Source: Collinsella sp.
GTDB lineage: Bacteria; Actinomycetota; Coriobacteriia; Coriobacteriales; Coriobacteriaceae
Direction: 5' to 3'
NCBI GenBank assembly: GCA_019414055.1
Contig: DXMV01000006.1
Location: 84,343 to 148,342 of the forward strand
Length of the DNA: 64,000 bases
This document shows, in pieces, positions 55,188 through 63,972 of this stretch (within the stretch, counting starts at the first letter, position 1; every line of letters begins with the position of its first letter). The translations under genes and the position numbers were made by a program. The notes beneath the pieces are model-generated. The model saw only the letters and a list, made by a program, of their open reading frames with translations, was not told the DNA's origin and did no database searches.

Positions 55188-55580
55188 CGATTTCATTCCT
55201 TTAACGCTGTGGAATGTTGCACTGGCTACGTGAATGCAACGGGTTTGCATGAGTGGACAATGAAATAGGCTAATTTTTTGGAGAGGTCGTTGTCGAAATG
55301 CCAGCGACCTTTATTTATTTCGAGATGTGCTTGGGATGCTACAACCTGCGACGCTGAATATGGTGGGGTCATTGGGGTAAATTCTGCCAACGTCACAGTT
55401 GTCCAGCGTTGTCATGAATTCGAAATAAGTAGAAGGAGCATCGCAACTTTTACTAGAAAAACTGGTCTTCGTGACGGGCTGTGCGAGCAGGGATAATTAG
55501 AATCCGTCGGTATCTCCGCAGCATGGCGCACGGCATATTAAACTGTTGGAAGCCGTAAACCTTAAAGGTCGGGAGGCTGC
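55188..55580. other. Intergenic region before gajA
   Basis: About 390 bp with no accepted gene. It contains the terminator at 55284-55320. A 72-codon open frame from 55278 lacks a ribosome site and overlaps the terminator, so it is rejected. The stretch just before gajA (GGTCGGGAGGCTGC) supplies its ribosome site. Confidence 0.5.
55284..55320 (+). terminator. Terminator between the small membrane protein and gajA
   Basis: AGGTCGTTG (55284-55292) pairs with CAGCGACCT (55302-55310) with one G-U pair. The tail TTATTTATTT is T-rich. Confidence 0.75.
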
Positions 55581-57311
55581 ATGAGGATCTCTAAACTGAG
55601 GATTGAGAACTATCGGAATCTCGATGGAGTGTCGATTAGTTTTGACGAGGACGTGACCTATATTGTCGGCGAGAACAACCTCGGCAAAACGAATGTGCTC
55701 GACTTGCTCAATACAATCTTCAATCAAGCGACGATTAGCGAAGAGGATTTCGCTAACATTGAAAAGCGCTCAGGGGCTTTAGTTACTTTAAAGTTGGATG
55801 AGGACGAGATCGGAATAACGGGGCTCGACATCGATCCTATGACCGGAAACACTATTACCATCTGCGCTTTTGCTGACGACCCGGATTCTCGAATTGAATT
55901 TAAGGTCGAAGGGAGCGGAGAAAGTATTTCATCCTCTCTGATGCGATCCGTTCACATGTTCAGGTACTCTACTGCATCCTTTAATAGGGGAGACCTGGCG
56001 TTTGATGGTGCCCGAGGTGTCGGCAAAGTTCTCTCCAAACGAATCGCTCTTTACCTGGATAAGGAGGGCAAAAAGGTCTCTGACTTTCTGGATGGGGGTG
56101 AGCTCGATGGTCTGGTTGCTGATCTCGGCGCAATCGTTAGTAACGTTCCCATCCTATCATCATATGGTGTGACGACGGGCGTTGATACATCGGATGGCGG
56201 AACGCTTGGAAGTTTGGTCACCTTGCTTGACAAGAGGGGCGTTCATTTTAATAAGGCAGGGGTAGGCTTGCAGTACCTTGCCATTGCCTCGCTCTCGATA
56301 ATCGAGAGCATTATGCGTCTTTCGCCTAAACGCCTTCAAGAGAGCCTCTGCTCGGATGAGGATGGCAAGTGCGTGCTGCACGCTGTGCTGGCTTATGACG
56401 AACCCGAAGCTCACCTTCATCCGTATATGCAGAGGCGTCTCTCGAAGAGTTTGCATAGGATTTGCGAAGGGAGGGATGCCAAGTTCAACGCCCTTCTAAA
56501 GGAGTATTTCGGGATCGATTCAATCAAAGCTCAGCTGATCATGGTGACGCATTCGCCAAACATTCTGGCTCGCGGCTATAAGAACATCGTGCGTTTTGGG
56601 CAGGGCGAAGATTCGCCGAAGGTCGTGTGCGGTAGGGATATTGACCTGTCCGACAAGTTTGAAAAGCATCTTATGTTGAATTTTGAGTCAGTACGTGAGG
56701 CTTTTTTCGCTCGGTCTGTTTTGGCTTTTGAGGGGCAGACGGAGTCCGGTGCCATTCCGGTGTTCGCCCGCAACCTTGGGATGGATCTGGATGATTATGG
56801 AGTTGTGCCAATCAGGGCTGGCGGAAAAAAGAACGTTGAGCCACTCTGTGAACTTCTGGGCAAGTTCGAGATTCCAAATTATTCCATTGTCGACAGGGAT
56901 GATGAGCTGCAAGAAACTTCTGGAGACCATATAACGACAACCGGACGGGATTTTGAAGCTGAGGTTGTTGACGCGTTCTTCGCTAGCGATAACCAGGGTG
57001 CGTTTATTGCGCTTCTTGAGTCAATTGACCCTTTTCAGAGGGCAACTAGCATCAAGGGGAATTGCAGAGCTCTGAAAAACGCCCGAACTGTCTACGGCGT
57101 TAGCTTGCCGGGCGCTGAGTACGATTTCCGGGGACCGGAGTTTGACGGGCAATTCGCCGGCAAGCCTGAATCGCGTGCGCTTATGTATGCATGGCTTTCA
57201 TCGAATAAGGGCGTCGCGTCTGGCGTTGCCCTCGCGGAGGCTCTTGGTGCCGAAGGCGTTCCCGACTGTTACAAAAGTATTATTCGCAAGGCCGTGGGGC
57301 TTGAATGCTGA
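55581..57311 (+). CDS. gajA: GajA-like OLD-family nuclease (ABC ATPase + TOPRIM), Gabija system
   Basis: 576 residues. The ABC-type ATPase has Walker A GENNLGKT (30-37), a dimerisation insert, Walker B LAYDEPEAHLHP (270-281) and H-loop MVTHSPNIL (321-329). The C-terminal TOPRIM nuclease has the catalytic Glu in FEGQTESG (E384) and the DxD pair in IVDRDDE (D438, D440). GajA is the DNA-nicking effector of Gabija, an anti-phage system activated by nucleotide depletion. The ATG at 55581 follows GGGAGGC. It overlaps the UvrD-like helicase gene by 7 bp, the hallmark gajA-gajB pair. Confidence 0.9.
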   Translation: MRISKLRIENYRNLDGVSISFDEDVTYIVGENNLGKTNVLDLLNTIFNQATISEEDFANIEKRSGALVTLKLDEDEIGITGLDIDPMTGNTITICAFADDPDSRIEFKVEGSGESISSSLMRSVHMFRYSTASFNRGDLAFDGARGVGKVLSKRIALYLDKEGKKVSDFLDGGELDGLVADLGAIVSNVPILSSYGVTTGVDTSDGGTLGSLVTLLDKRGVHFNKAGVGLQYLAIASLSIIESIMRLSPKRLQESLCSDEDGKCVLHAVLAYDEPEAHLHPYMQRRLSKSLHRICEGRDAKFNALLKEYFGIDSIKAQLIMVTHSPNILARGYKNIVRFGQGEDSPKVVCGRDIDLSDKFEKHLMLNFESVREAFFARSVLAFEGQTESGAIPVFARNLGMDLDDYGVVPIRAGGKKNVEPLCELLGKFEIPNYSIVDRDDELQETSGDHITTTGRDFEAEVVDAFFASDNQGAFIALLESIDPFQRATSIKGNCRALKNARTVYGVSLPGAEYDFRGPEFDGQFAGKPESRALMYAWLSSNKGVASGVALAEALGAEGVPDCYKSIIRKAVGLEC

Positions 57312-59122
57312 TGAGCCAGACTGACTTGCTGGATAGCGTTGGGGCCGCGATTGAGGCACGCTGTGGTGTAGATGCGTCGCAGCGCTCCGCGATTTTTTCA
57401 CCATCGAAGAGAGTGTTCGTGGAGGCGCCGGCAGGCTACGGGAAGACCACGGTGATGACTGGGCGGGCTTGCTGGCTGCTGGCATCCGGCGAAGTCCGGC
57501 CGCCAAAAAAGATTTTGGCCCTGACCTTCAGTGTCGCCGCTGCGCGGAGAATGCGAGCGGATTTGGGCGCCACTATGTCGGCGCTTCCGGGTCCCGTGAC
57601 CAAGCGTTTTGAGGACAGCGTCATGGCGACCAATTTCCACGGCTTTGCTTGGGCCCTGCTGCGCAGGTACTGGAGATCGCTCTCGCTCCCAGTGAACGTT
57701 GACGAGCTTTCTATGGTCGATGATAACCACGCCGTTGACGAGCTGGTTTCGCGAGGCGGTAAGCTTTTCTGGGATGAAAAGAATGTTTTCAGCAGCTTCC
57801 TCCGCTCCATGAGAAATGGTCAAGACGAAGACCTGAGACACGGCATACGCCCTTTTAATAGGATAATTAAGGATAGGTTCGCGTCGAACGGTCTCTTGCC
57901 GTACTCTGGAATGATCTCCCTTGCAATTGAATTGCTTGCCGATTTCTCAAAGTTGAGGTCCTATCTGTCGACGGCGTTTCCTGTCGTACTCGTCGACGAA
58001 GCGCAGGACACGAATGCCCTGTGCTACATCTTTTTAAAAGGCCTGCTTTCCGATGAATCAGGAATCTGCATGTTCGGCGATCCTATTCAGCGTGTCTATG
58101 GTTTTATTGGCGCAATGGAAGGCTTAAAGACAAGGGCCACTACCGACCTGTGTCTATCGCAGCTGGAGCTCGAACATAATCATAGGTTTTCTGGGGGATC
58201 TATTGTCGGGGAGCTAGGTGCTGCGATTCGCTCCAACATGAAGGGTGTCATTGCCGGCGGTACGCCCCGACTTCCCATATTTGTTGGCGCTGCGCAGCAA
58301 GATGAAGCGACTGCCATCGTTTCGAAGGTCGCCACTCTCGCTCAAGGAGGTAGCGGTAGGATTGCGATTCTTGTTCGTAAGCGCGGTGCCCTGGCCAATC
58401 TCATCACTGACGAGCTGACTAAAGAGGAGATGCCATACTTCAACGGGCTTTTCTCGGACACAGATCCAGAGTTCATTGAATTCAATGCGTTTGCCTTATC
58501 CCGGATTACCGATGCAGCGTCTGGAGAAAAGGGCGTCAGCCGGTCTGCTGCGGACAAAATAATCGACTCCATCTCTGATGAACTGCTGACTGACTCCAGG
58601 AGATTAATGTATGGACGGTCCTATGCCATGCTTCTTGGAGCGCTACGGAAACACCTCAAAAATGACTGCGTCTCGATGGACCCTTCGGAGCGCTTCGACT
58701 ATATCGTAAGTATCTTTTCCGAGGGCTCCCTGCGGCGTTTCTCTGATTACCTTGATGCAGATATCTCGATCATGACCATTCACTCTGCTAAGGGACTCGA
58801 GTGGGACACCGTTTTCATACCGGGCGTTACGCGCTTCGATTGGCCTGGAAGGATTTGCTCTCGGTGCGAAAGTGCTGGTATGTGCTCGCGTTCTGCGCGC
58901 GGATGCCGGATTGTGGATGTGAAGAAATTGCCAGACGAGCTTATTGAGGAAATGGGCCTGCTGTACGTCGGTGTCACTCGCGCCCGCAAAGCGGTATATG
59001 TCTCCGCTTCTACGCAACGCATGACAAATTACGGGAACTATCAGGTTGCCTGCCCCTCTTGCCTAACGTCTCTTCCGGGCATTGAGCCTGTGGGTTGGAC
59101 GGTCATGGACGGGGAGGGGTAA
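57305..59122 (+). CDS. gajB: GajB-like UvrD/Rep-family helicase, Gabija system
   Basis: 605 residues of SF1A helicase. Walker A is APAGYGKT (41-48), motif II VVLVDEAQDTN with DEAQ at 231-234, motif V-like TIHSAKGLEWDTVFIPG near 495-510, and motif VI LLYVGVTRARKAVYVS near 562. A cysteine cluster (CSRCESAGMCSRSARGC) between the last two motifs may bind metal. The start is ATG 57305 or ATG 57311; either overlaps the gajA stop. GajB works with GajA in phage-DNA sensing and degradation. The size suits GajB rather than full UvrD. Confidence 0.88.
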   Translation: MLMSQTDLLDSVGAAIEARCGVDASQRSAIFSPSKRVFVEAPAGYGKTTVMTGRACWLLASGEVRPPKKILALTFSVAAARRMRADLGATMSALPGPVTKRFEDSVMATNFHGFAWALLRRYWRSLSLPVNVDELSMVDDNHAVDELVSRGGKLFWDEKNVFSSFLRSMRNGQDEDLRHGIRPFNRIIKDRFASNGLLPYSGMISLAIELLADFSKLRSYLSTAFPVVLVDEAQDTNALCYIFLKGLLSDESGICMFGDPIQRVYGFIGAMEGLKTRATTDLCLSQLELEHNHRFSGGSIVGELGAAIRSNMKGVIAGGTPRLPIFVGAAQQDEATAIVSKVATLAQGGSGRIAILVRKRGALANLITDELTKEEMPYFNGLFSDTDPEFIEFNAFALSRITDAASGEKGVSRSAADKIIDSISDELLTDSRRLMYGRSYAMLLGALRKHLKNDCVSMDPSERFDYIVSIFSEGSLRRFSDYLDADISIMTIHSAKGLEWDTVFIPGVTRFDWPGRICSRCESAGMCSRSARGCRIVDVKKLPDELIEEMGLLYVGVTRARKAVYVSASTQRMTNYGNYQVACPSCLTSLPGIEPVGWTVMDGEG

Positions 59123-59359
59123 CTTCCCTGCACCATGAAATGAGCACGATATCGGCGCGGGAGCCGTTCAGCGGCTCTGGTCAGGTTTCGCTGAGCATGC
59201 CCTGGTCGTTCAACTAGAATGAATTGGCTTGGCGTTTTGCTGGGGCATAATTTTTCCAGCCCTGTTTGACATTGCGAAGCGGCACTACCAGTATTACCAA
59301 TTACTTTGTGCCCATTAGTTTAGAAATCTGCCATATGAGCAGGTTGAAGTGGAGCTTTC

Positions 59360-60964
59360 ATGATTCGAGTTCGGAAGATAAAGTTGTCGAACCATCCTGT
59401 CCTAGGCAATCTTGAATTGGATTTTACGGATTCGTCAAACCAGGCCGTTGATACGGTAATAATCGCTGGAAATAATGGTATTGGTAAAAGCAGTTTGGTG
59501 GAGCTGCTTTATCAGATTGTGACGCGCAAGTATCACGGTATGCCATGTTACGTTGATTCGATCGAAGTAGAAGTTAATGCTGAAATAAAGACGTATAAGT
59601 TCTATGTCGAGAATATTAATGAGCAAGATTTTCTTTACGTAAAAGATGGCCTTGGTTTCGAGGCGTGGATAGGGTCGGATAAATTCGCAGAGGCATTTCC
59701 AACTTCGGCTATTTTCTCTGATGTCGATATTAATTTTCAATCTAAACAAATTACGAATGTTACAAGCCGAAATATTGACGAGTCGGATGTGAGCAGAAGA
59801 TCTTCAAGTGATCTTCCCACGGAAATCAATCAGCTCATTATCGATATACAGGCGCTTGACGATGCCGACGTTGCTAGGGCCGTTAGGAGCGATCCGGATG
59901 CGTCTTTTTCGAGTCTTCAAATCCCCCAAAGAATTCCTAGGTTTACCAATGCTTTTGATTTGATTTTTGACGACCTTAGGTATGACCGCGTTGAAAATCG
60001 CGACGGCCACAAAGAGATTCTTTTTAAAAAGAACGGCCACGATGTGCGGGTGGATCAGCTTAGTTCCGGTGAAAAGCAAATAGTCTATCGTGGGTGCTTT
60101 ATGATGAAAGATTCGAATGCGCTCAGAGGCTCTTTTGTGTTTATTGATGAGCCAGAAATTAGCCTTCATCCTTCTTGGCAGAAGAAGATTCTTCACTTTT
60201 ATAAATCGCTATTTCAGGATGAAGAAGGGCGTCAGACTTCTCAAATTTTCTGTGTAACCCACTCGCCCTTTATTATTCATGATGAAAAAAGATACAACGA
60301 CAAAGTAATTGTATTGGCCAGGAATGAATCTGGCGATGTAGTCGCACAGGCTAATCCAGAGTTTTACGGTCCTGGTACGGTTCAGGCGGTAAAGGATGCT
60401 TTCTCGATTTCGTGGTTTGTGAGCGAAACTCCCACTGTTTATCTAGAGGGGCCTACCGATGAGCAGTATTTCAATAAAGCACTTTCTTTTGCCCATACTA
60501 ACAACCACTTGCGATTTAAATGGATAGGAAAGAAGAGCTCTGATGGATCATGCGAATTCACGGGCGCACCATCGCTTAATAAAGCTGCCGCTTATTTGGA
60601 TGCAAATCCTCCATCGGTCTTCACTGCTTTCCTGTTCGATTGCGATCAAAAGATTATTGAGTGTTTAAGCAACAATGTGTTGCGAACGAAAATGAAAACT
60701 TACAAGTCCAGAAAGCATTTTAAGAAGGGAATCGAAAATGCCCTAGTGCTGGATGACGATTTCGATACGTCGGCTTTTTATCAGGAAAAGCAAACCTTTG
60801 GAGATTATGGCGATAAAAAGGTGATCTCCGAATTTCAAAAGCAAGCTTTTTGTGACCATATTTGCTCTCTGCCAGAACGGGAGCTCAAACCTATTTTGAC
60901 GCATCTAATTGAGGCAATCGAGCGTATTGATAGGCAAATCACGATTGCTAAAGAGCAGAAATAA
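59360..60964 (+). CDS. OLD-like AAA ATPase with TOPRIM-type nuclease domain
   Basis: 534 residues. Walker A is GNNGIGKSS (38-46). An ABC signature LSSGEKQIVYRG lies near 237, Walker B SFVFIDEPEISLHPSWQ near 262, and H-loop VTHSPFIIHD near 300. The C-terminal third has a TOPRIM-like VYLEGPTDEQYFNKAL and AFLFDCDQ (DxD). The domain layout is that of OLD/RecF-like nucleases, distinct in sequence from the gajA gene upstream. No helicase follows it, so it is either a class 1 OLD nuclease or an effector of another system. It is strongly AT-rich. A TTGACA at 59266 could be its -35, but no well-spaced -10 is seen. Confidence 0.78.
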   Translation: MIRVRKIKLSNHPVLGNLELDFTDSSNQAVDTVIIAGNNGIGKSSLVELLYQIVTRKYHGMPCYVDSIEVEVNAEIKTYKFYVENINEQDFLYVKDGLGFEAWIGSDKFAEAFPTSAIFSDVDINFQSKQITNVTSRNIDESDVSRRSSSDLPTEINQLIIDIQALDDADVARAVRSDPDASFSSLQIPQRIPRFTNAFDLIFDDLRYDRVENRDGHKEILFKKNGHDVRVDQLSSGEKQIVYRGCFMMKDSNALRGSFVFIDEPEISLHPSWQKKILHFYKSLFQDEEGRQTSQIFCVTHSPFIIHDEKRYNDKVIVLARNESGDVVAQANPEFYGPGTVQAVKDAFSISWFVSETPTVYLEGPTDEQYFNKALSFAHTNNHLRFKWIGKKSSDGSCEFTGAPSLNKAAAYLDANPPSVFTAFLFDCDQKIIECLSNNVLRTKMKTYKSRKHFKKGIENALVLDDDFDTSAFYQEKQTFGDYGDKKVISEFQKQAFCDHICSLPERELKPILTHLIEAIERIDRQITIAKEQK

Positions 60965-61092
60965 CTACAGACATTACACCGCGCACCGAACACTTAATGT
61001 AATTCCTGTATACGTCGCAATGAGGATGAATGTAGGGTACTATACCCTTAGTGATGCAGTCGTCGTGGACTCTAAGTGAGGCGATGACAAAG

Positions 61093-61131
61093 AAGGGTCG
61101 TTGTCCGGAGGCTTCCGGCAACGGCCCTTTG
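61093..61131. terminator. GC-rich hairpin between the OLD-like and Abi genes
   Basis: AAGGGTCGTTGTCCGGA pairs with TTCCGGCAACGGCCCTT with a few mismatches, loop GGC, within 61093-61131. The T tract that follows is interrupted (TGATTTTA). It may end the upstream gene or form the Abi leader. Confidence 0.6.
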
Positions 61132-61147
61132 ATTTTAGGAGCTTGTT

Positions 61148-62052
61148 TTGGCAAAAGAGTTTAAGACTTTCGCTCAACTAATAGAACTCCTAGAGAGCCG
61201 TGGGGTGGCGACTGATGCAACCACGGTAGATTGCCTGAGGCGTGAAAGCTATTACGCAGTTATAAATGGCTACAAAGGCCCTTTTCTTGATAAAAAAGCC
61301 GCACAGTCCTCGTCAGATGATGTTTATAGAGAGGGCACTTCATTCAAGAACATCTACGATCTTTTTTGTTCGATAGAGAACTTAGACAACTTACATTTTC
61401 CTATCTTGCAAGAGCAGAGGCCGTACTTAAGAACGCCGTTGTATATTCGTTTTGCAATGAATACCGTGCTGCAGATGCCTACCTGGATCGTTCTAATTAT
61501 GTTACGTCTAGTGATTTGCTCGTGCCTAAGGCGTTTCGAGGCAATAAGGGTTACCAGCACTCGAAGAATCTTGCTGAACTGCTAAAACTGCTGAATGATA
61601 AGGTATCAAACGAGCAGCGTATGCGCCCATTTGTGAGGCATTATTTGAATAAATACGGTGCAGTGCCCTTGTGGGTTCTTCAGAATGATCTGACATTTGG
61701 CAATATCTCACACTTCTATCAGCTTCAAAAACGCGGCGTGCAAAATGCTGCCTGCAAGTTGGTCGGCCAAACCGCAAATAGAAATCACAGGCTCGAGCCG
61801 GTAATGCTGCTTCGCGTCATTCAAGTTCTATCTGGCTTTAGGAATATTTGCGCGCATGACGAGCGGCTCTATTGTGCGGTCGTAAGAGGGGCTAGGTTTT
61901 CCGATATGTACTCCCTGCTCTGCCGTGTTTTAACCGACGACGAGACGAAAGCGATGCTCGATGATTTAGGTGAGCTTGTTAGGGCCTATCAAGGGTTAAT
62001 TGCACGAGATGTCTTATACAGCGTGTTTAAAGAGATGAACATCAGGGTGTAA
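61148..62052 (+). pseudogene. Abi_2-family (AbiD/AbiF-like) abortive-infection gene, split by a frameshift at T6
   Basis: The gene starts at TTG 61148 (AGGA seven bases upstream). Frame one reads AKEFKTFAQLIELLESRG ... SFKNIYDLF, and the continuation FDRELRQLTFSYLARAEAVL lies in the -1 frame from 61366. The switch falls on a run of six T (61362-61367, CTTTTTTG). A -1 slip, or one more T, gives a continuous 301-residue protein, the usual Abi_2 length. The C-terminal part carries the HEPN-like motif RNICAHDERLY. So this is a recent frameshift, a phase-variable tract, a programmed -1 shift, or a sequencing error. Abi_2 proteins abort phage infection, probably as RNases. Confidence 0.82.
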
Positions 62053-62055
62053 AGA

Positions 62056-62248
62056 AAGAGGGTTGTTACCTGTGCGGCGGCGGGGCCAACAGCCGCAACG
62101 GCTACCGGGAGAGCGGCCTCGTCGCCTGCGTCGCACGCTGACGCTGCGCATCCCGAAGCTCCGCACCGGCAGCTTCTTCCCGGACGACGTGATCGAGCGC
62201 TACCAGCGCGTGGACCGCGCCCTTGTGGCCGCAGTCGCCGAGATGTAG
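62056..62248 (+). pseudogene. Remnant of an IS256-family (mutator) transposase
   Basis: Translated fragments NSRNGYRESGLVACV and, after a one-base frame change near 62133, LTLRIPKLRTGSFFPDD and QRVDRALVAAVAEM match the N-terminal third of mutator-type transposases. There is no start, and the frame ends at 62248. GC content jumps from the AT-rich Abi gene to GC-rich here, so the fragment has a different origin. Confidence 0.72.
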
Positions 62249-62301
62249 GTCTTCACCGTGGTGAGGCTGCCGGCGTAGCCCTGGCCGAGCAGCCGCTCGA
62301 A
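62243..62301 (-). pseudogene. Possible fragment of an IS21-family IstA transposase
   Basis: On the minus strand this stretch translates to FERLLGQGYAGSLTTVKTYI, which resembles the GYxGSxxTVxxY region of IstA. It abuts the IS256 remnant. Too short to be sure. Confidence 0.4.
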
Positions 62302-62330
62302 TGTTGATGTTCACTAAGAAGTGGTCCGAG

Positions 62331-62358
62331 GGGACTGCGGTGGGAATCCTGGACCAAA
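62331..62358 (+). repeat. Left terminal inverted repeat of the IS3-like element
   Basis: 28-bp perfect match to the complement of 63973-64000. It lies just beyond the 3' end of the transposase frame (62365). Confidence 0.9.
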
Positions 62359-62364
62359 ACCATC

Positions 62365-63951
62365 CTATGCTGCTAGGCCCAAATCCCTTCGATACTGCAT
62401 GGGGCTCCTGTAATCCAGGTCGCCCTTTATCCTGACGTCCCTGTACCATCTGAGGTAGGCGTCGAGCATTCCCATGAACTCCTCGATCGTGACCCCGGCC
62501 CAGTCGCAGCCGTGGAAGAATTCTATCTTCAACCTGCCGAAATAGCCCTCGCACCTCGCGTTATCGGGGCTGCAGCCCTTTCTGGACATCGACCTGACCA
62601 GGCCATTCTCATCGCATATCCTTATCCATTCCGGTCAGCGGTAATGGCAGCCGCGGTCCGAGTGGATCTTGGGATGGTCGCCCTCGCCGAGCCACTCGCA
62701 CGCGCCGAGCAGCGACGAGTTGGCCATCTCGGCGTCGGGCGAGGTCGAGATCGACCAGCTCAGCGGCATGCCGTCGAAGCAGTCCACGATCGGCGACAGG
62801 TACACCTTGCCGGCGGGGATGCGGAACTCGGTCACGTCGGTTATCCAGAGCTCGTTCGGCTTGTTCGCGCGGAAGTGATGCTTGCCCCGGTCGTCGCGCA
62901 AGAGGTTGGGCGGCGCCTCCGAGATCTCGCCCTCGTAGGAGCTGTACCGGCGCTTCTTCTTGGCGGCCCTCGCGACCAGGTTCTCCTCCTCCATGATGCT
63001 GCGCACGGTCCACTCGCCGATCGCCTCGCCGTCCTCCGCGTCGGCGTTGACCCGCGCGTATATGCGCCTGTAGCCGTAGGTGCCGCCGCTGGCCTCGAAC
63101 GCCTCGATCACGGCCTTGCGGGCGGCCGCGTGCTCCTCGGTCTCGCCCCTGGCCTGGGCGCTCCTCGCGTACTCGTAGCTGCTCTTGGCCATGCCCACCA
63201 CGGGCAGGACCTCGCAGAGTTTCCACCTGGGCCTAAGCGCCGTCGCCATCGCCGCCTTCTCCGCGTTGGTCAGCAGCCCCGGTTCGGCGCCCGGGTCTTT
63301 TTTTACTATCTCAAGGGTCGCCTGCCGCACTTCGAGCTCCAGTTGCACCTTCCTGAGCTGCATCTTCGCCTCTCGCAGCATGTCCTGCAGCACCTCGATG
63401 TCGTCGGGCAGGTCGTCGTATTCCTTGCTCACGGGGACGCCTTTCTTCTCGGGGTCCCCGCCATTATCCCCCATAATCTCCCTGCGCCAAATGTAGGGCG
63501 CCGTCCGCGACACGCCGTGCCGTTCCGCGATCTCCGCGGCTGGCCCCGATCTCGCCTCCAGCTCGGCCACGACCTGCACCTTCTTCTCCACGGGAACGGG
63601 GTCCCGCTTCGGGTTCGGGCCCCTGTACTTGCGCTGCCCCGGGGCGATCTCGTCTATCCAGTCGCCGAGCACCTCGCGGCTCTTGGGGTAGCCAAGCGCC
63701 CGCATCGTCCTTGTCAGGCTCTTGCCGTGCTCGAGGTAGTGCTCGACGGCGCGCCGCCTCATCTCTGCGGTGTATCTCGGGTTGGTGGTGAACTTGCTTA
63801 TAGGCACCTCGCCGGTATCCCTGTACTCGTTCCACCAGTTGCGCAAGCACGCCCTCGTCGGATACCCCAACTCTGCGATGGTGTCGGCGTAGCTATGGTC
63901 GAACTTGACGAAGGTCTCTATCGCGATCTTTCTCTGCTCAGCGCTGTACAT
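62365..63951 (-). pseudogene. IS3-family transposase (single-frame, DDE) interrupted by TGA
   Basis: Start ATG at 63951. Residues 1-110 hold two helix-turn-helix repeats (TFVKFDHSYADTIAELGYPT; HGKSLTRTMRALGYPK), then a leucine-zipper-like helix (DDIEVLQDMLREAKMQLRKV), a HTH_21 linker and the rve integrase core. The catalytic Asp residues are in LWITDVTEF and IHSDRGCHYR. Directly after HYR an in-frame TGA (62635-62637) replaces what is normally Trp. The same frame continues with PEWIRICDENGLVRS, SRKGCSPDNARCEGYFGRLK (catalytic Glu) and ends at 62365. Unless the TGA is read through, the product lacks its catalytic Glu. Confidence 0.88.
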
Positions 63952-63972
63952 GCGGCTTCCTTCCTGTTCCGA

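Noticed and set aside
55278..55496. 72-codon ORF before gajA
   Set aside because: Begins inside a terminator, no ribosome site, unusual composition.
62635..62637. Selenocysteine insertion at the transposase TGA
   Set aside because: The position is normally Trp in the family, no SECIS-like hairpin is evident just downstream, and transposases are not known selenoproteins.
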